A stretch of 21,385 nucleotides of DNA. It comes from a virus. Made by a program: the position numbers and the translations under genes. This document shows, one piece after another, positions 13,446 through 20,882 of the stretch; position 1 is the stretch's first letter, and each line of letters starts with the position of its first letter. The stretch lies in IMG/VR virus record IMGVR_UViG_3300021197_001587, positions 1 through 21,385 of that record; one strand, written 5' to 3'. The notes beneath the pieces were generated by a model. That model did no database searches and had not been told where the DNA came from. It saw nothing but the letters and a program-made list of their open reading frames with translations.

Positions 13446-16400
13446 ATGGCACTAACATCACCAGGCGTAGAAGTTACCATAATAGACGAAAGTAATTATC
13501 TACCAGCCGCAACAAATTCAGTACCGTTTGTTTTGATTGCAACTGCACAAAACAAAGTAAGTGGCGCAGGAGTTGGCGTAGCCGCAGGAACAACGGCAGC
13601 AAACGCAAATAAACCTTATCTAATAACATCGCAGAGAGATCTATCAGCAACATTTGGAACTCCATTCTTTTATAGTACTGCCGCTGGCACAAGTATAAAC
13701 GGATATGAACTTAATGAATATGGTTTACTAGCAGCCTATTCTGCATTGGGAGTAAGCAATAGAGCATATGTTCAAAGAGCAGATATAGATTTGAGTCAGC
13801 TTACTGCTACAACTGTACGTCCAACTGGAGATCCAGCAGATGGCACTTATTGGTTTGACACAGGTGTAAGTGCATATGGTGCTTTTGAATGGTCAGCAAC
13901 AACAAATGTTTTTACAAACAAGATTCCAACTGTAATAACAAATGTAGCAGACTTAGTTGGTGGTGTAGCAAGTGGCGTACCATTAGCAAGCATAGGTAGT
14001 ATTGGTGATTACGCAATCAACACAACAAACACAAGCAATCCTGTTTACTATAAATCACCAGGAAATGCTTCAAGTGATCCTGTGGTAACTGCGAACAGTT
14101 GGGTATTAGTAGGAAGTGCTGGTTGGAAGAATTCATGGCCAACAGTAATTGGTACTGCTACAAATCCAACTGTGACTGCTGGTAATAGCATGGTTATCAA
14201 CGATGTAACTGTTACTGCTAGTGGAACAACTTTAACAACTATGGCAAGTGATATTAATAGTGCCAGTATCACAGGCGTAAGTGCATTGGTAAGTTCAGAT
14301 AACAAACTGGAAATTTATGCAGACGGAACTGCGGCCAACGATGGTTCAACTGACAACGGAAACGGTATTGTAATGATTGATGATGGTAACAGTGCAACAT
14401 TGTTAACAGAATTAGGTATTGCAACAAGTACATCAAGAGGAGATAAGCCTTATTATGCTCCAGTTGTACATTTTGGTCCAAACTATAGCAACCCGCAATG
14501 GCAGAGCTTTGATACAGAGCCTCATCCAACAGGATCAATTTGGTACAAGACAAACAATGTGAATCTTGGTGCCAACTTAGTAGTCAAAGAATATGCAGTA
14601 GCAACTGATACCTTTACAACAATTAATAACCCACTTTACACAAATGATCAAAGTGCATTGAAAGCATTAGATCCTACCGGTGGCGGAACAAATATTGCAA
14701 CGGGATCTTTGTACTCTCAATATGATGTATCAGATGACGATACATATACAACTAAAATATTTGAAAGATACACAACTGGTGCAACACTTGTAACAGGAAC
14801 AATAATAAGTCCAACGTTTATTGCTGAAGAAACATTTACAATACAAGCAAGTGCAAAAAATAGTAATACACTTACTACTGCGGTAACTGCTACACTCAAA
14901 GGTACTAGTGCTACAGACTTTGTAACTGCATTTACTGCCGCTAACGTAGCAAATACTACTGCAAGAGTATTATCAACTGGTGCAATACAAATTGAACACA
15001 CAGAGGGTGGAGTAATTCGCTTGAAAGACACAAGCGGCGATCCAGTAAATGATGCAGGAATTAGTTCATCAATCACAACTGGACAAGTGAGAGAAGGTTC
15101 TGCAACAGCTGCAGATTTAATTCTAAGTAACTGGATTCCATTAGGGTTTGGTACAACTCCAGTTTACACTGCAAGTTCAACTGCACCAAGTATTGATCCA
15201 GCCGATGGAACATACTGGTATTACAGTACAACAAGTGAAATTGATATTATGATACAGGATGGCGGAACATGGAAAGGTTATCAAAATGTAACCACTGATG
15301 CTAGAGGCTTTGATCTAAGCACTACATCACCAGATGGACCAATTGTATCTTCAACTGCACCAACAAAGCAAAGCGATGATAGTGCATTGGTATACGGTGA
15401 CATATGGATTTCAACTGCCGACTTAGATAACTGGCCATTGATTTATAGATGGGAAAGTGTAAGTTCAGTGGATCAGTGGGTACTAATTGACAACACAGAT
15501 CAAACAGGACAAAATGGCGTATTGTTTGCTGATGCACGTTGGGCTGGAAACGGAACAACTGATCCAATTACAGGCGACATACCTACTATCAAGAGTTTGC
15601 TCACAAGCAACTATATGGATCTAGACAAGCCAGATCCAACACTTTATCCATCAGGAATGTTACTTTATAATACAAGACGTAGTGGATTCAATGTAAAGAG
15701 CTTCCAAGTTGATTACTTTAATGCAACTGACTTTCCATTTGCTACCTACGGTGCATTACCAACAGTAACAGATGCATGGGTCACTGCAAGTGGTAATCAA
15801 ACAGATGGCGCAATGTATGCTGGTAGAAAAGCAGTGAGAGCACTTGTTGTAGAAGCACTAAAAGCAAGTGTTGATGCTACACAAGAACTACGTGAAGAGC
15901 AGAAAATATTCAACTTATTATGTTGCCCTAACTATGAGGAACTAGCAAATAATTTAGTGGCTCTAAATAACGAAAGAAACAACACAGGTTTCGTTCTAAG
16001 TGATATGCCAATGCGTACTGCAGACACAGGAACAGCCATTACAAATTGGGCAACCAATGCCAATGGTGATGGTTTAACAACTGCTGATCCATACTTTGGT
16101 GTGTTTTATCCAAGTTGTCAAACAACAGACTTATCGGGCACAACAGTGGTTGCACCAGCAACACACATGATGCTAAGAACGGTAATACGTTCAGATGATG
16201 TTGCGTTTCCTTGGTTAGCACCAGCAGGTACAAGACGTGGTACAGTTGACAATGCAAGTCAAATTGGATATGTAGATGCAACCACAGGTGAGTTTACGCA
16301 AACTGCGGTTAGACAAGGTCTAAGAGATACATTATATTCAAACAGTATCAACCCAATTACATTTATTCCTGGATCAGGTATACTTAACTATGGTAACAAA

Positions 16401-16769
16401 ACAACTTTTACACAAAGTTCACTGGACAGAATAAACGTTGCAAGACTTGTAGCATTTATTAGAGGAAGACTAGAAACGATTGGTAAGAACTTTGTTTTTG
16501 AGCCAAATGATACTACAACACGTGATGAGATTAAAAATGCCATCGAGAGCTTGATGATTGATTTAGTTGCAAAACGTGGTATATATGACTATTTGGTAGT
16601 ATGTGATACTTCAAACAATACACCGGCTAGAATTGACGCCAACGAATTATATGTTGATGTTGCAATTGAGCCAGTTAAAGCAGTTGAATTTATCTATATA
16701 CCGGTTAGAATTAAAAACACAGGTGAAATTGCCGCTGGTAACGTAGCAAGTTCGGCTGCGGTTACTTAA
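13446..16769 (+). CDS. 18: Tail sheath protein, gp18-like, enlarged
   Basis: 1107 residues, against 659 in T4. The N-terminus MALTSPGVEVTIIDESNYLP and the C-terminal third (about 730-1107, with LYPSGMLLYNTRRSGFNVKS, AYAGRK-like MYAGRKAVRALVVEALKASV and the terminal ARLVAFIRGRLETIGKNFVF to YIPVRIKNTGEI) are typical of gp18. Sheath subunits surround the tube and contract at infection. Residues about 120-720 are largely insertion: Gly-Trp modules near 129-150, 360-383, 584-611 and 649-680, and two related domains at about 240-342 and 457-551 that resemble hook/flagellin IN-type motifs. These should face outward. The gene has an exact late promoter and is followed by a strong terminator. Confidence 0.92.
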   Translation: MALTSPGVEVTIIDESNYLPAATNSVPFVLIATAQNKVSGAGVGVAAGTTAANANKPYLITSQRDLSATFGTPFFYSTAAGTSINGYELNEYGLLAAYSALGVSNRAYVQRADIDLSQLTATTVRPTGDPADGTYWFDTGVSAYGAFEWSATTNVFTNKIPTVITNVADLVGGVASGVPLASIGSIGDYAINTTNTSNPVYYKSPGNASSDPVVTANSWVLVGSAGWKNSWPTVIGTATNPTVTAGNSMVINDVTVTASGTTLTTMASDINSASITGVSALVSSDNKLEIYADGTAANDGSTDNGNGIVMIDDGNSATLLTELGIATSTSRGDKPYYAPVVHFGPNYSNPQWQSFDTEPHPTGSIWYKTNNVNLGANLVVKEYAVATDTFTTINNPLYTNDQSALKALDPTGGGTNIATGSLYSQYDVSDDDTYTTKIFERYTTGATLVTGTIISPTFIAEETFTIQASAKNSNTLTTAVTATLKGTSATDFVTAFTAANVANTTARVLSTGAIQIEHTEGGVIRLKDTSGDPVNDAGISSSITTGQVREGSATAADLILSNWIPLGFGTTPVYTASSTAPSIDPADGTYWYYSTTSEIDIMIQDGGTWKGYQNVTTDARGFDLSTTSPDGPIVSSTAPTKQSDDSALVYGDIWISTADLDNWPLIYRWESVSSVDQWVLIDNTDQTGQNGVLFADARWAGNGTTDPITGDIPTIKSLLTSNYMDLDKPDPTLYPSGMLLYNTRRSGFNVKSFQVDYFNATDFPFATYGALPTVTDAWVTASGNQTDGAMYAGRKAVRALVVEALKASVDATQELREEQKIFNLLCCPNYEELANNLVALNNERNNTGFVLSDMPMRTADTGTAITNWATNANGDGLTTADPYFGVFYPSCQTTDLSGTTVVAPATHMMLRTVIRSDDVAFPWLAPAGTRRGTVDNASQIGYVDATTGEFTQTAVRQGLRDTLYSNSINPITFIPGSGILNYGNKTTFTQSSLDRINVARLVAFIRGRLETIGKNFVFEPNDTTTRDEIKNAIESLMIDLVAKRGIYDYLVVCDTSNNTPARIDANELYVDVAIEPVKAVEFIYIPVRIKNTGEIAAGNVASSAAVT

Positions 16770-16786
16770 GACCAAGAAAAAACTTT

Positions 16787-16812
16787 AAATGGAGCTTCGG
16801 CTCCATTTTTTT
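16787..16812 (+). terminator. Rho-independent terminator after the sheath gene
   Basis: AAATGGAGC (16787-16795), loop TTCG, GCTCCATTT (16800-16808), continuing into a T run to 16812. The UUCG tetraloop on a C-G closing pair is especially stable. It probably limits read-through from sheath to tube so that each is set by its own promoter. Confidence 0.93.
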
Positions 16813-16825
16813 GTGGCAAATTTTT

Positions 16826-16833
16826 GATAAATA
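16826..16833 (+). promoter_or_regulatory. Late-promoter-like octamer GATAAATA before the tube gene
   Basis: GATAAATA begins 13 bases after the terminator and 34 bases before the tube ATG, the same distance as the exact late octamer before the sheath gene. AAGGAG follows at 16845-16850. Placement makes it more credible than sequence alone. Confidence 0.65.
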
Positions 16834-16859
16834 ATATTTGTAATAAGGAGAATTAGAAA

Positions 16860-17477
16860 ATGGCCGTATCATCGCTAACAAGAATGACAGTACCATTGGC
16901 GTCAGACCAATCCAGTCCTACACAAGGACTGTTAATGCCAAAACTAAAATATCGCTACCGGGTGGTATTTGAGAACATGGGAGTGTCTACACCTAGAACA
17001 GAACTTACCAAACAGGTAATGACTTTTACTAGACCTACTATAAACTTTGAAGAAATTGAAGTTCCAATCTACAACAGTAGAATCTATCTTGCTGGACGTC
17101 AAACATGGGACGCTGTATCAGCAACATTTAGAGATGATGCTGGTGGAAATGTTAGTAGACTAGTTGGTGAGCAAATACAAAAGCAAATGGATACACTAGA
17201 ACAAGCAAGTGCAAGTTCAGGTATTGACTACAAGTTTGTTACACGTTGTGAAGTATTAGACGGTGGTAACGGAACAAGCACACCAAACGTTCTTGAGACT
17301 TGGGAATTATATGGTTGCTTCTTAGTAAGTGCAAACTATGGTGACTTAGATTATGCATCAAACGATCCTGTAACAATTGAATGCTCATTACGTTATGACA
17401 ACGCAGTTCAGACACCACTTGGAACTGGTGTTGGTGCTACAGTAGGAAGAACACTGGGTGACGTTGTAACTGGCTAA
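16860..17477 (+). CDS. 19: Tail tube protein, gp19-like
   Basis: 205 residues (T4 gp19 has 163). Segments LKYRYRVVFENMG (about 29-41), ELTKQVMTFTRPTINFEEIE and the strand block YNSRIYLAGRQTWDAVSATF fit the gp19 tube family, as does ETWELYGCFLVSANYGDLDY and the ending TIECSLRYDNAVQTP. The subunits stack as hexameric rings forming the DNA channel inside the sheath. It directly follows the sheath gene as in T4. The extra length is mostly in the first 25 and last 20 residues. A clear AAGGAG lies before the ATG. Confidence 0.92.
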   Translation: MAVSSLTRMTVPLASDQSSPTQGLLMPKLKYRYRVVFENMGVSTPRTELTKQVMTFTRPTINFEEIEVPIYNSRIYLAGRQTWDAVSATFRDDAGGNVSRLVGEQIQKQMDTLEQASASSGIDYKFVTRCEVLDGGNGTSTPNVLETWELYGCFLVSANYGDLDYASNDPVTIECSLRYDNAVQTPLGTGVGATVGRTLGDVVTG

Positions 17478-17497
17478 TTAAGTTAGAGGAGTAACTT

Positions 17498-18742
17498 ATG
17501 GCTTTTGGCGACGATGTACTAAAAGGATTTTTTGGAAACGACTTTTTAAGAGATTATACACATGCGAGTAAAACGTTTCGCAGTAATAACTCGGCCCTTT
17601 CTCCACGTAAGAAGTTTCTATTTCATGTTGTTTTTAACATCAATTCGCAACTAATACCCCAACTACAAGCAGTTTTTCAAGCACAAGACGTTGCTAACAT
17701 GAGCATGCTTGTGAAGGAAGTTAAACTTCCTGCATACAAATTTTCTGTTGAAACTATGAACCAATACAACAGGAAACGCAAAGTTCAAACACAAATAGAT
17801 TATGATCCAATAACATGTGTTATGCATGATGATAACAGTGATCTAGCCAGAGAGCTATGGTATAACTATTATTCATACTACTACAAAGACGCTAGCCAAA
17901 AATACCTTGATGCCGCAGTGACAAATGGTAGTCTCGGACAGAATGCCAGCGGTGTTGATCCAGGAGCCGCTTATCCTTATGGTTTTAGAGATATCTACAC
18001 ACAAGACAGAGAAATAAATGACTGGGGATACATTGGCGAAAGTTATATGGATGGTCCTACAAACACCAGAGGCGGCAAGCCAGCATTCTTTAGAGACATA
18101 ACTATATTTGGATTCAACGATCATGAATTTGCAGCCTATGTGCTAGTAAATCCAATCATCAGTGCATTTGAGCACGATACTTACAATTATAGTGAAGGTA
18201 ATGGTATAATGCAAAATACCTTTACTTTTGAATATGAAACAGTGAAATACTATCATGGTGCAATAAACGGTGATTCACCAGATGATCAAATTCCAAGTTT
18301 TGGTAATAATGCAAACTATGATACTACAAAGTCGCCATTGGCAAGACCAGGCGCAACAGCTACAATATTTGGACAAAGTGGTTTGATTGATGCAGGTTCT
18401 GGTATTATCACTGACCTCAGTGCTGGTAACTTAGCTGGTGTAGTTGGAGCAATACAAAAAGGTGGTACTGCCTTTGAAACTTTTAAAGGACGTGATCTCA
18501 ATGAAATGTTCAAAACAGAATCAACTAATATGGCTAGAAGCGTTGTAAAACAAGATCTACCAGGTGCGGCCAGAGGATCTGGATTTTTTCCAAAGCAAGC
18601 AAGATTTACACCAGTAAATGAACAGGCAGCAACTCTAAAGGCTTCTAATACAGGAACAAATCAAAATCCTGCTAACTTAAATGGACCAAGCACTGTTCCG
18701 GGTCAAGTTGGCAAAAATCCTAACAATAGGGGTAGAAGATGA
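17498..18742 (+). CDS. Second tail-tube-family protein, possible tube initiator (gp54-like)
   Basis: 414 residues. Residues about 37-125 carry tube-family features: PRKKFLFHVVFNINSQ (36-51), LVKEVKLPAYKFSVETMNQY (71-90), TQIDYDPITCVMHDDNSDLA (98-117). A second block, GNGIMQNTFTFEYETVKYYH, gives the closing strand of the domain. Between them lies a Tyr/Asp-rich insertion, and the last ~120 residues are rich in Gly, Asn, Pro and Ala and look flexible. T4 baseplate tube initiators gp48 and gp54 share the tube fold with gp19, so a baseplate or tube-initiating role is likely, but I cannot choose between them. Preceded by AGAGGAG; the stop overlaps the next start (ATGA). Confidence 0.7.
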   Translation: MAFGDDVLKGFFGNDFLRDYTHASKTFRSNNSALSPRKKFLFHVVFNINSQLIPQLQAVFQAQDVANMSMLVKEVKLPAYKFSVETMNQYNRKRKVQTQIDYDPITCVMHDDNSDLARELWYNYYSYYYKDASQKYLDAAVTNGSLGQNASGVDPGAAYPYGFRDIYTQDREINDWGYIGESYMDGPTNTRGGKPAFFRDITIFGFNDHEFAAYVLVNPIISAFEHDTYNYSEGNGIMQNTFTFEYETVKYYHGAINGDSPDDQIPSFGNNANYDTTKSPLARPGATATIFGQSGLIDAGSGIITDLSAGNLAGVVGAIQKGGTAFETFKGRDLNEMFKTESTNMARSVVKQDLPGAARGSGFFPKQARFTPVNEQAATLKASNTGTNQNPANLNGPSTVPGQVGKNPNNRGRR

Positions 18743-19098
18743 CAACTGTAAATTATCCAAACCCAGGAACAGATCCAACAGTTCGAGTATTTGATGATTT
18801 TTATCAACGTGAGCTTGTTATAGATCAAAACCAATATGATAATGTTTATAGTTTTTTTGCAGGAATTTTTGCAAGCAAAGAACAGGCAGGAAATTTTACC
18901 TTGGCTGTATTTCAAATCAATGAAGATAGTGGAACTCCAATTGAGCAATTATTGAGCGAACTTTCTAAGCAGAATCAAATACAAATCACTGCTACTCTAG
19001 CGTATTATCTCAATAATCAACGCAGTAATACAACTCTACTTGGTATAACCACTGTTCCAACTCCAAATCAATATACTGCCCGCAATATACTAGTATAG
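18739..19098 (+). CDS. Conserved unknown 119-aa protein of the tail module
   Basis: 119 residues, coupled to the tube-like gene by ATGA overlap. Visible segments are FDDFYQRELVIDQNQYDNVY (18-37), FFAGIFASKEQAGNFTLAVF (39-58) and PIEQLLSELSKQNQIQITAT (67-86), ending LVQ-like PNQYTARNILV. The middle looks helical, the end extended. No catalytic residues or membrane segments are evident. Its steady place between tail and head-completion genes suggests a minor virion or assembly protein. I do not recognise a named T4 counterpart. Confidence 0.65.
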   Translation: MTTVNYPNPGTDPTVRVFDDFYQRELVIDQNQYDNVYSFFAGIFASKEQAGNFTLAVFQINEDSGTPIEQLLSELSKQNQIQITATLAYYLNNQRSNTTLLGITTVPTPNQYTARNILV

Positions 19099-19105
19099 GT
19101 GATTC

Positions 19106-19546
19106 ATGGCTAACAAGTTCCAGCAAGGTCCTTATGTTGTAATGAATCCTCAAAAGTATGCTGGTAAGGGTGTTCCTAAATACCGAAGTGGTTGGGAACT
19201 AGCATTTATGCGTTTTTGTGATAGCAATGATCATATTATCAATTGGTCAAGCGAAAGTGTTGTTATTCCTTATATCAATCCTCTTACAGGTAAACAAACA
19301 CGTTATATTCCTGACTTCCTGATACAATACAGAAACAAACACAATAAGATTGTAACCGAACTAATTGAAATCAAACCAAAGAAGCAGAGTATTCTTGAAA
19401 GCAAAGCAAACAATAGAGATAGAATGGTTGTTGCAATCAATCACGCAAAATGGGCTGCCGCACAAAAATGGTGTCAACGTAGCGGATTAACCTTCAGAGT
19501 AATTACAGAGGAAGACATTTTCCGTCAAGGTGGAAAACGTAAATAA
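19106..19546 (+). CDS. 4: Head completion protein, gp4-like
   Basis: 146 residues (T4 gp4 has 150). The start MANKFQQGPYVVMNPQKYAG, then KYRSGWELAFMRFCDSNDHI (26-45), the conserved strand ending with YIPDFLIQY (about 77-85) and TELIEIKPKKQS (94-105) follow gp4. E31, D80, E98 and K100 have the arrangement of a PD-(D/E)xK nuclease core, as in TnsA-like proteins. In T4, gp4 acts after packaging to make heads competent for tail joining, perhaps trimming DNA. It sits between tail tube and small terminase genes. Only a weak AGGTGA precedes the ATG. Confidence 0.9.
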   Translation: MANKFQQGPYVVMNPQKYAGKGVPKYRSGWELAFMRFCDSNDHIINWSSESVVIPYINPLTGKQTRYIPDFLIQYRNKHNKIVTELIEIKPKKQSILESKANNRDRMVVAINHAKWAAAQKWCQRSGLTFRVITEEDIFRQGGKRK

Positions 19547-19551
19547 GTAAC

Positions 19552-19716
19552 ATGAAGACTTGCGAACTATGTAATACTAGATTTACTTGCGATCCAGATT
19601 ATACCTGTTGGTGCATGATAGAACCTTTGGTGCCAATTAGCACAGAGTTACATGATTGCGTATGTCCAAAATGTTTGAAGGAAGCACATGACCAAGAAAC
19701 TAGAAGAACTGTTTGA
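19552..19716 (+). CDS. CWC-type cysteine-rich microprotein
   Basis: A 54-codon frame from ATG (19552) to TGA (19714-19716). It holds eight Cys: C4-x2-C7, C13, C19-W-C21, C36-x-C38-x2-C41. The CELCN start, central CWC and CVCPKCL ending match the Cys-rich CWC family, a small bacterial zinc-type protein of unknown function. It starts six bases after the gp4 stop and overlaps the small terminase start by 29 bases in another frame, so it fills the gap neatly. It may bind zinc and assist a neighbour such as gp4 or terminase; this is only context. Upstream ribosome binding site is weak (AAGTAA). Confidence 0.75.
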   Translation: MKTCELCNTRFTCDPDYTCWCMIEPLVPISTELHDCVCPKCLKEAHDQETRRTV

Positions 19717-20182
19717 ACTACCAACTGAAGATGGATTATCTGACGAAGTAACTCCTGATAACGTCCCTGAAGCAAAGCCAGAAAACAATCCAATCATGCA
19801 AAACACACTTAGTGAACTTGACAAAGTGCAAGCGGCACTACCACAAGTGCGAGGTCTAGAAGCAAGCGATACAGAGATGGACGACCTTGCTGACAAAGCC
19901 ACAAAAGGCTTTGATGATATGATGGACTTGGGTATGAACGTAGACAGTAGATGGGCAAGTGATATATTTGGCGTAGCAAGCACAATGCTAGGACATGCTA
20001 TCACTGCAAAAACTGCAAAACTTAACAAAAAACTTAAGATGGTTGATTTGCAACTAAAGAAAGCAAACTTAGATCAAAAGGTAATTGCAAACACAGAAGA
20101 TATTGCAACAGGAACTGGTGTTGTACTGGATAGAAACGCACTTTTGGATAGGTTATTAAACAAAGACAAAGAAGAGAAATGA
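19688..20182 (+). CDS. 16: Terminase small subunit, gp16-like
   Basis: 164 residues, the same length as T4 gp16. The acidic first 45 residues are followed by a helical core: DLADKATKGFDDMMDLGMNV (66-85) and RWASDIFGVASTMLGHAITA (88-107), then KLNKKLKMVDLQLKKANLDQ. These parallel the T4 gp16 core with its ALEVASNLIKTNAEVTKDLL helix. gp16 forms a ring that recognises DNA and stimulates the gp17 packaging motor. The gp17 gene is not in the window and may follow. GAAGGAAGCAC upstream gives a ribosome binding site inside the CWC gene. Confidence 0.85.
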   Translation: MTKKLEELFELPTEDGLSDEVTPDNVPEAKPENNPIMQNTLSELDKVQAALPQVRGLEASDTEMDDLADKATKGFDDMMDLGMNVDSRWASDIFGVASTMLGHAITAKTAKLNKKLKMVDLQLKKANLDQKVIANTEDIATGTGVVLDRNALLDRLLNKDKEEK

Positions 20183-20192
20183 GCTCTAGTCT

Positions 20193-20200
20193 GCTAAATA
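20193..20200 (+). promoter_or_regulatory. Late-promoter-like GCTAAATA
   Basis: GCTAAATACTG lies 20 bases before the ATG at 20221 and shares the AAATACTG core with the octamer before gp13. It differs from TATAAATA at two bases. AGAAGGAA follows as ribosome binding site. Confidence 0.5.
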
Positions 20201-20220
20201 CTGCATAGAAGGAACATAAG

Positions 20221-20871
20221 ATGAAATCATTTGCACAATACCTTGTAGAAACACGTCAAACATTTGATTATAGAATCAAAATATTAGGCGATGTAGATGC
20301 AGAACTAATAAACGCATTGGAAGAAAAACTTCAGCAGTTTGATGTCGTGAAGATGACAGAGCCGAAGAAGACTCCAATACAAAAAGTATTACCTGACTTT
20401 CCAGAAGCTGAAAACGATAGTGTTACATTCATGGATGTTACTTTTAACTATCCAGCAACACCGCCACAGATTACACAGATGGCAGAGCTACTTGGAATGA
20501 ATCCAAATCACATGATCATACAAACACAAGAGTATGTTAACAGTGTTGAAGAGGAACGCAAAGGTTACGAAGACCAACCTAATCCAGTGCTAGGCACAGA
20601 AGAAGGTGAACAACCTGAAAGTTCAGAAAGCAAAAAAGCAAGTGCATACTATGCCGCTGATCCTTACAAAAGAGAAGTAGTTGGCAATGAGTATTCAAGT
20701 GATTTCACAATAGCAGGTGGAAAAACTCCGCCAGCAAAATTTACTACAGATTACCCTAACGGCGTAGACAGTCCTATTATGGGTACAAACAAGATTCCAG
20801 TCGTAAAGGCCTCTAATGGTAGTTCGGCTCCGGAGAATCGCAAAAATGGCCCTCCGGGTAAAAACAAATAA
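20221..20871 (+). CDS. Putative internal head protein with capsid targeting sequence
   Basis: 216 residues. The first ten residues, MKSFAQYLVE, follow the pattern of the T4 capsid targeting sequence MKTYQEFIAE of internal proteins IPI-IPIII, ending in L-x-E, the gp21 prohead protease cleavage motif. The rest is a compact N-terminal part (to about 110, with ILGDVDAELINALEEKLQQF and FMDVTFNYPATPPQITQMAE) and a hydrophilic, Gly/Pro/Ser-rich tail ending in NGPPGKNK. Related proteins occur near terminase genes in marine T4-like phages. I infer packaging into the prohead and cleavage after E10; a scaffold or structural role is also possible. Confidence 0.75.
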   Translation: MKSFAQYLVETRQTFDYRIKILGDVDAELINALEEKLQQFDVVKMTEPKKTPIQKVLPDFPEAENDSVTFMDVTFNYPATPPQITQMAELLGMNPNHMIIQTQEYVNSVEEERKGYEDQPNPVLGTEEGEQPESSESKKASAYYAADPYKREVVGNEYSSDFTIAGGKTPPAKFTTDYPNGVDSPIMGTNKIPVVKASNGSSAPENRKNGPPGKNK

Positions 20872-20882
20872 AGGAACCTACA

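Noticed and set aside
14048-15567. Several long minus-strand frames under the sheath gene
   Set aside because: Leu-, His- or Ser-rich translations without start signals, produced by repetitive Thr/Ala/Gly codons on the coding strand.
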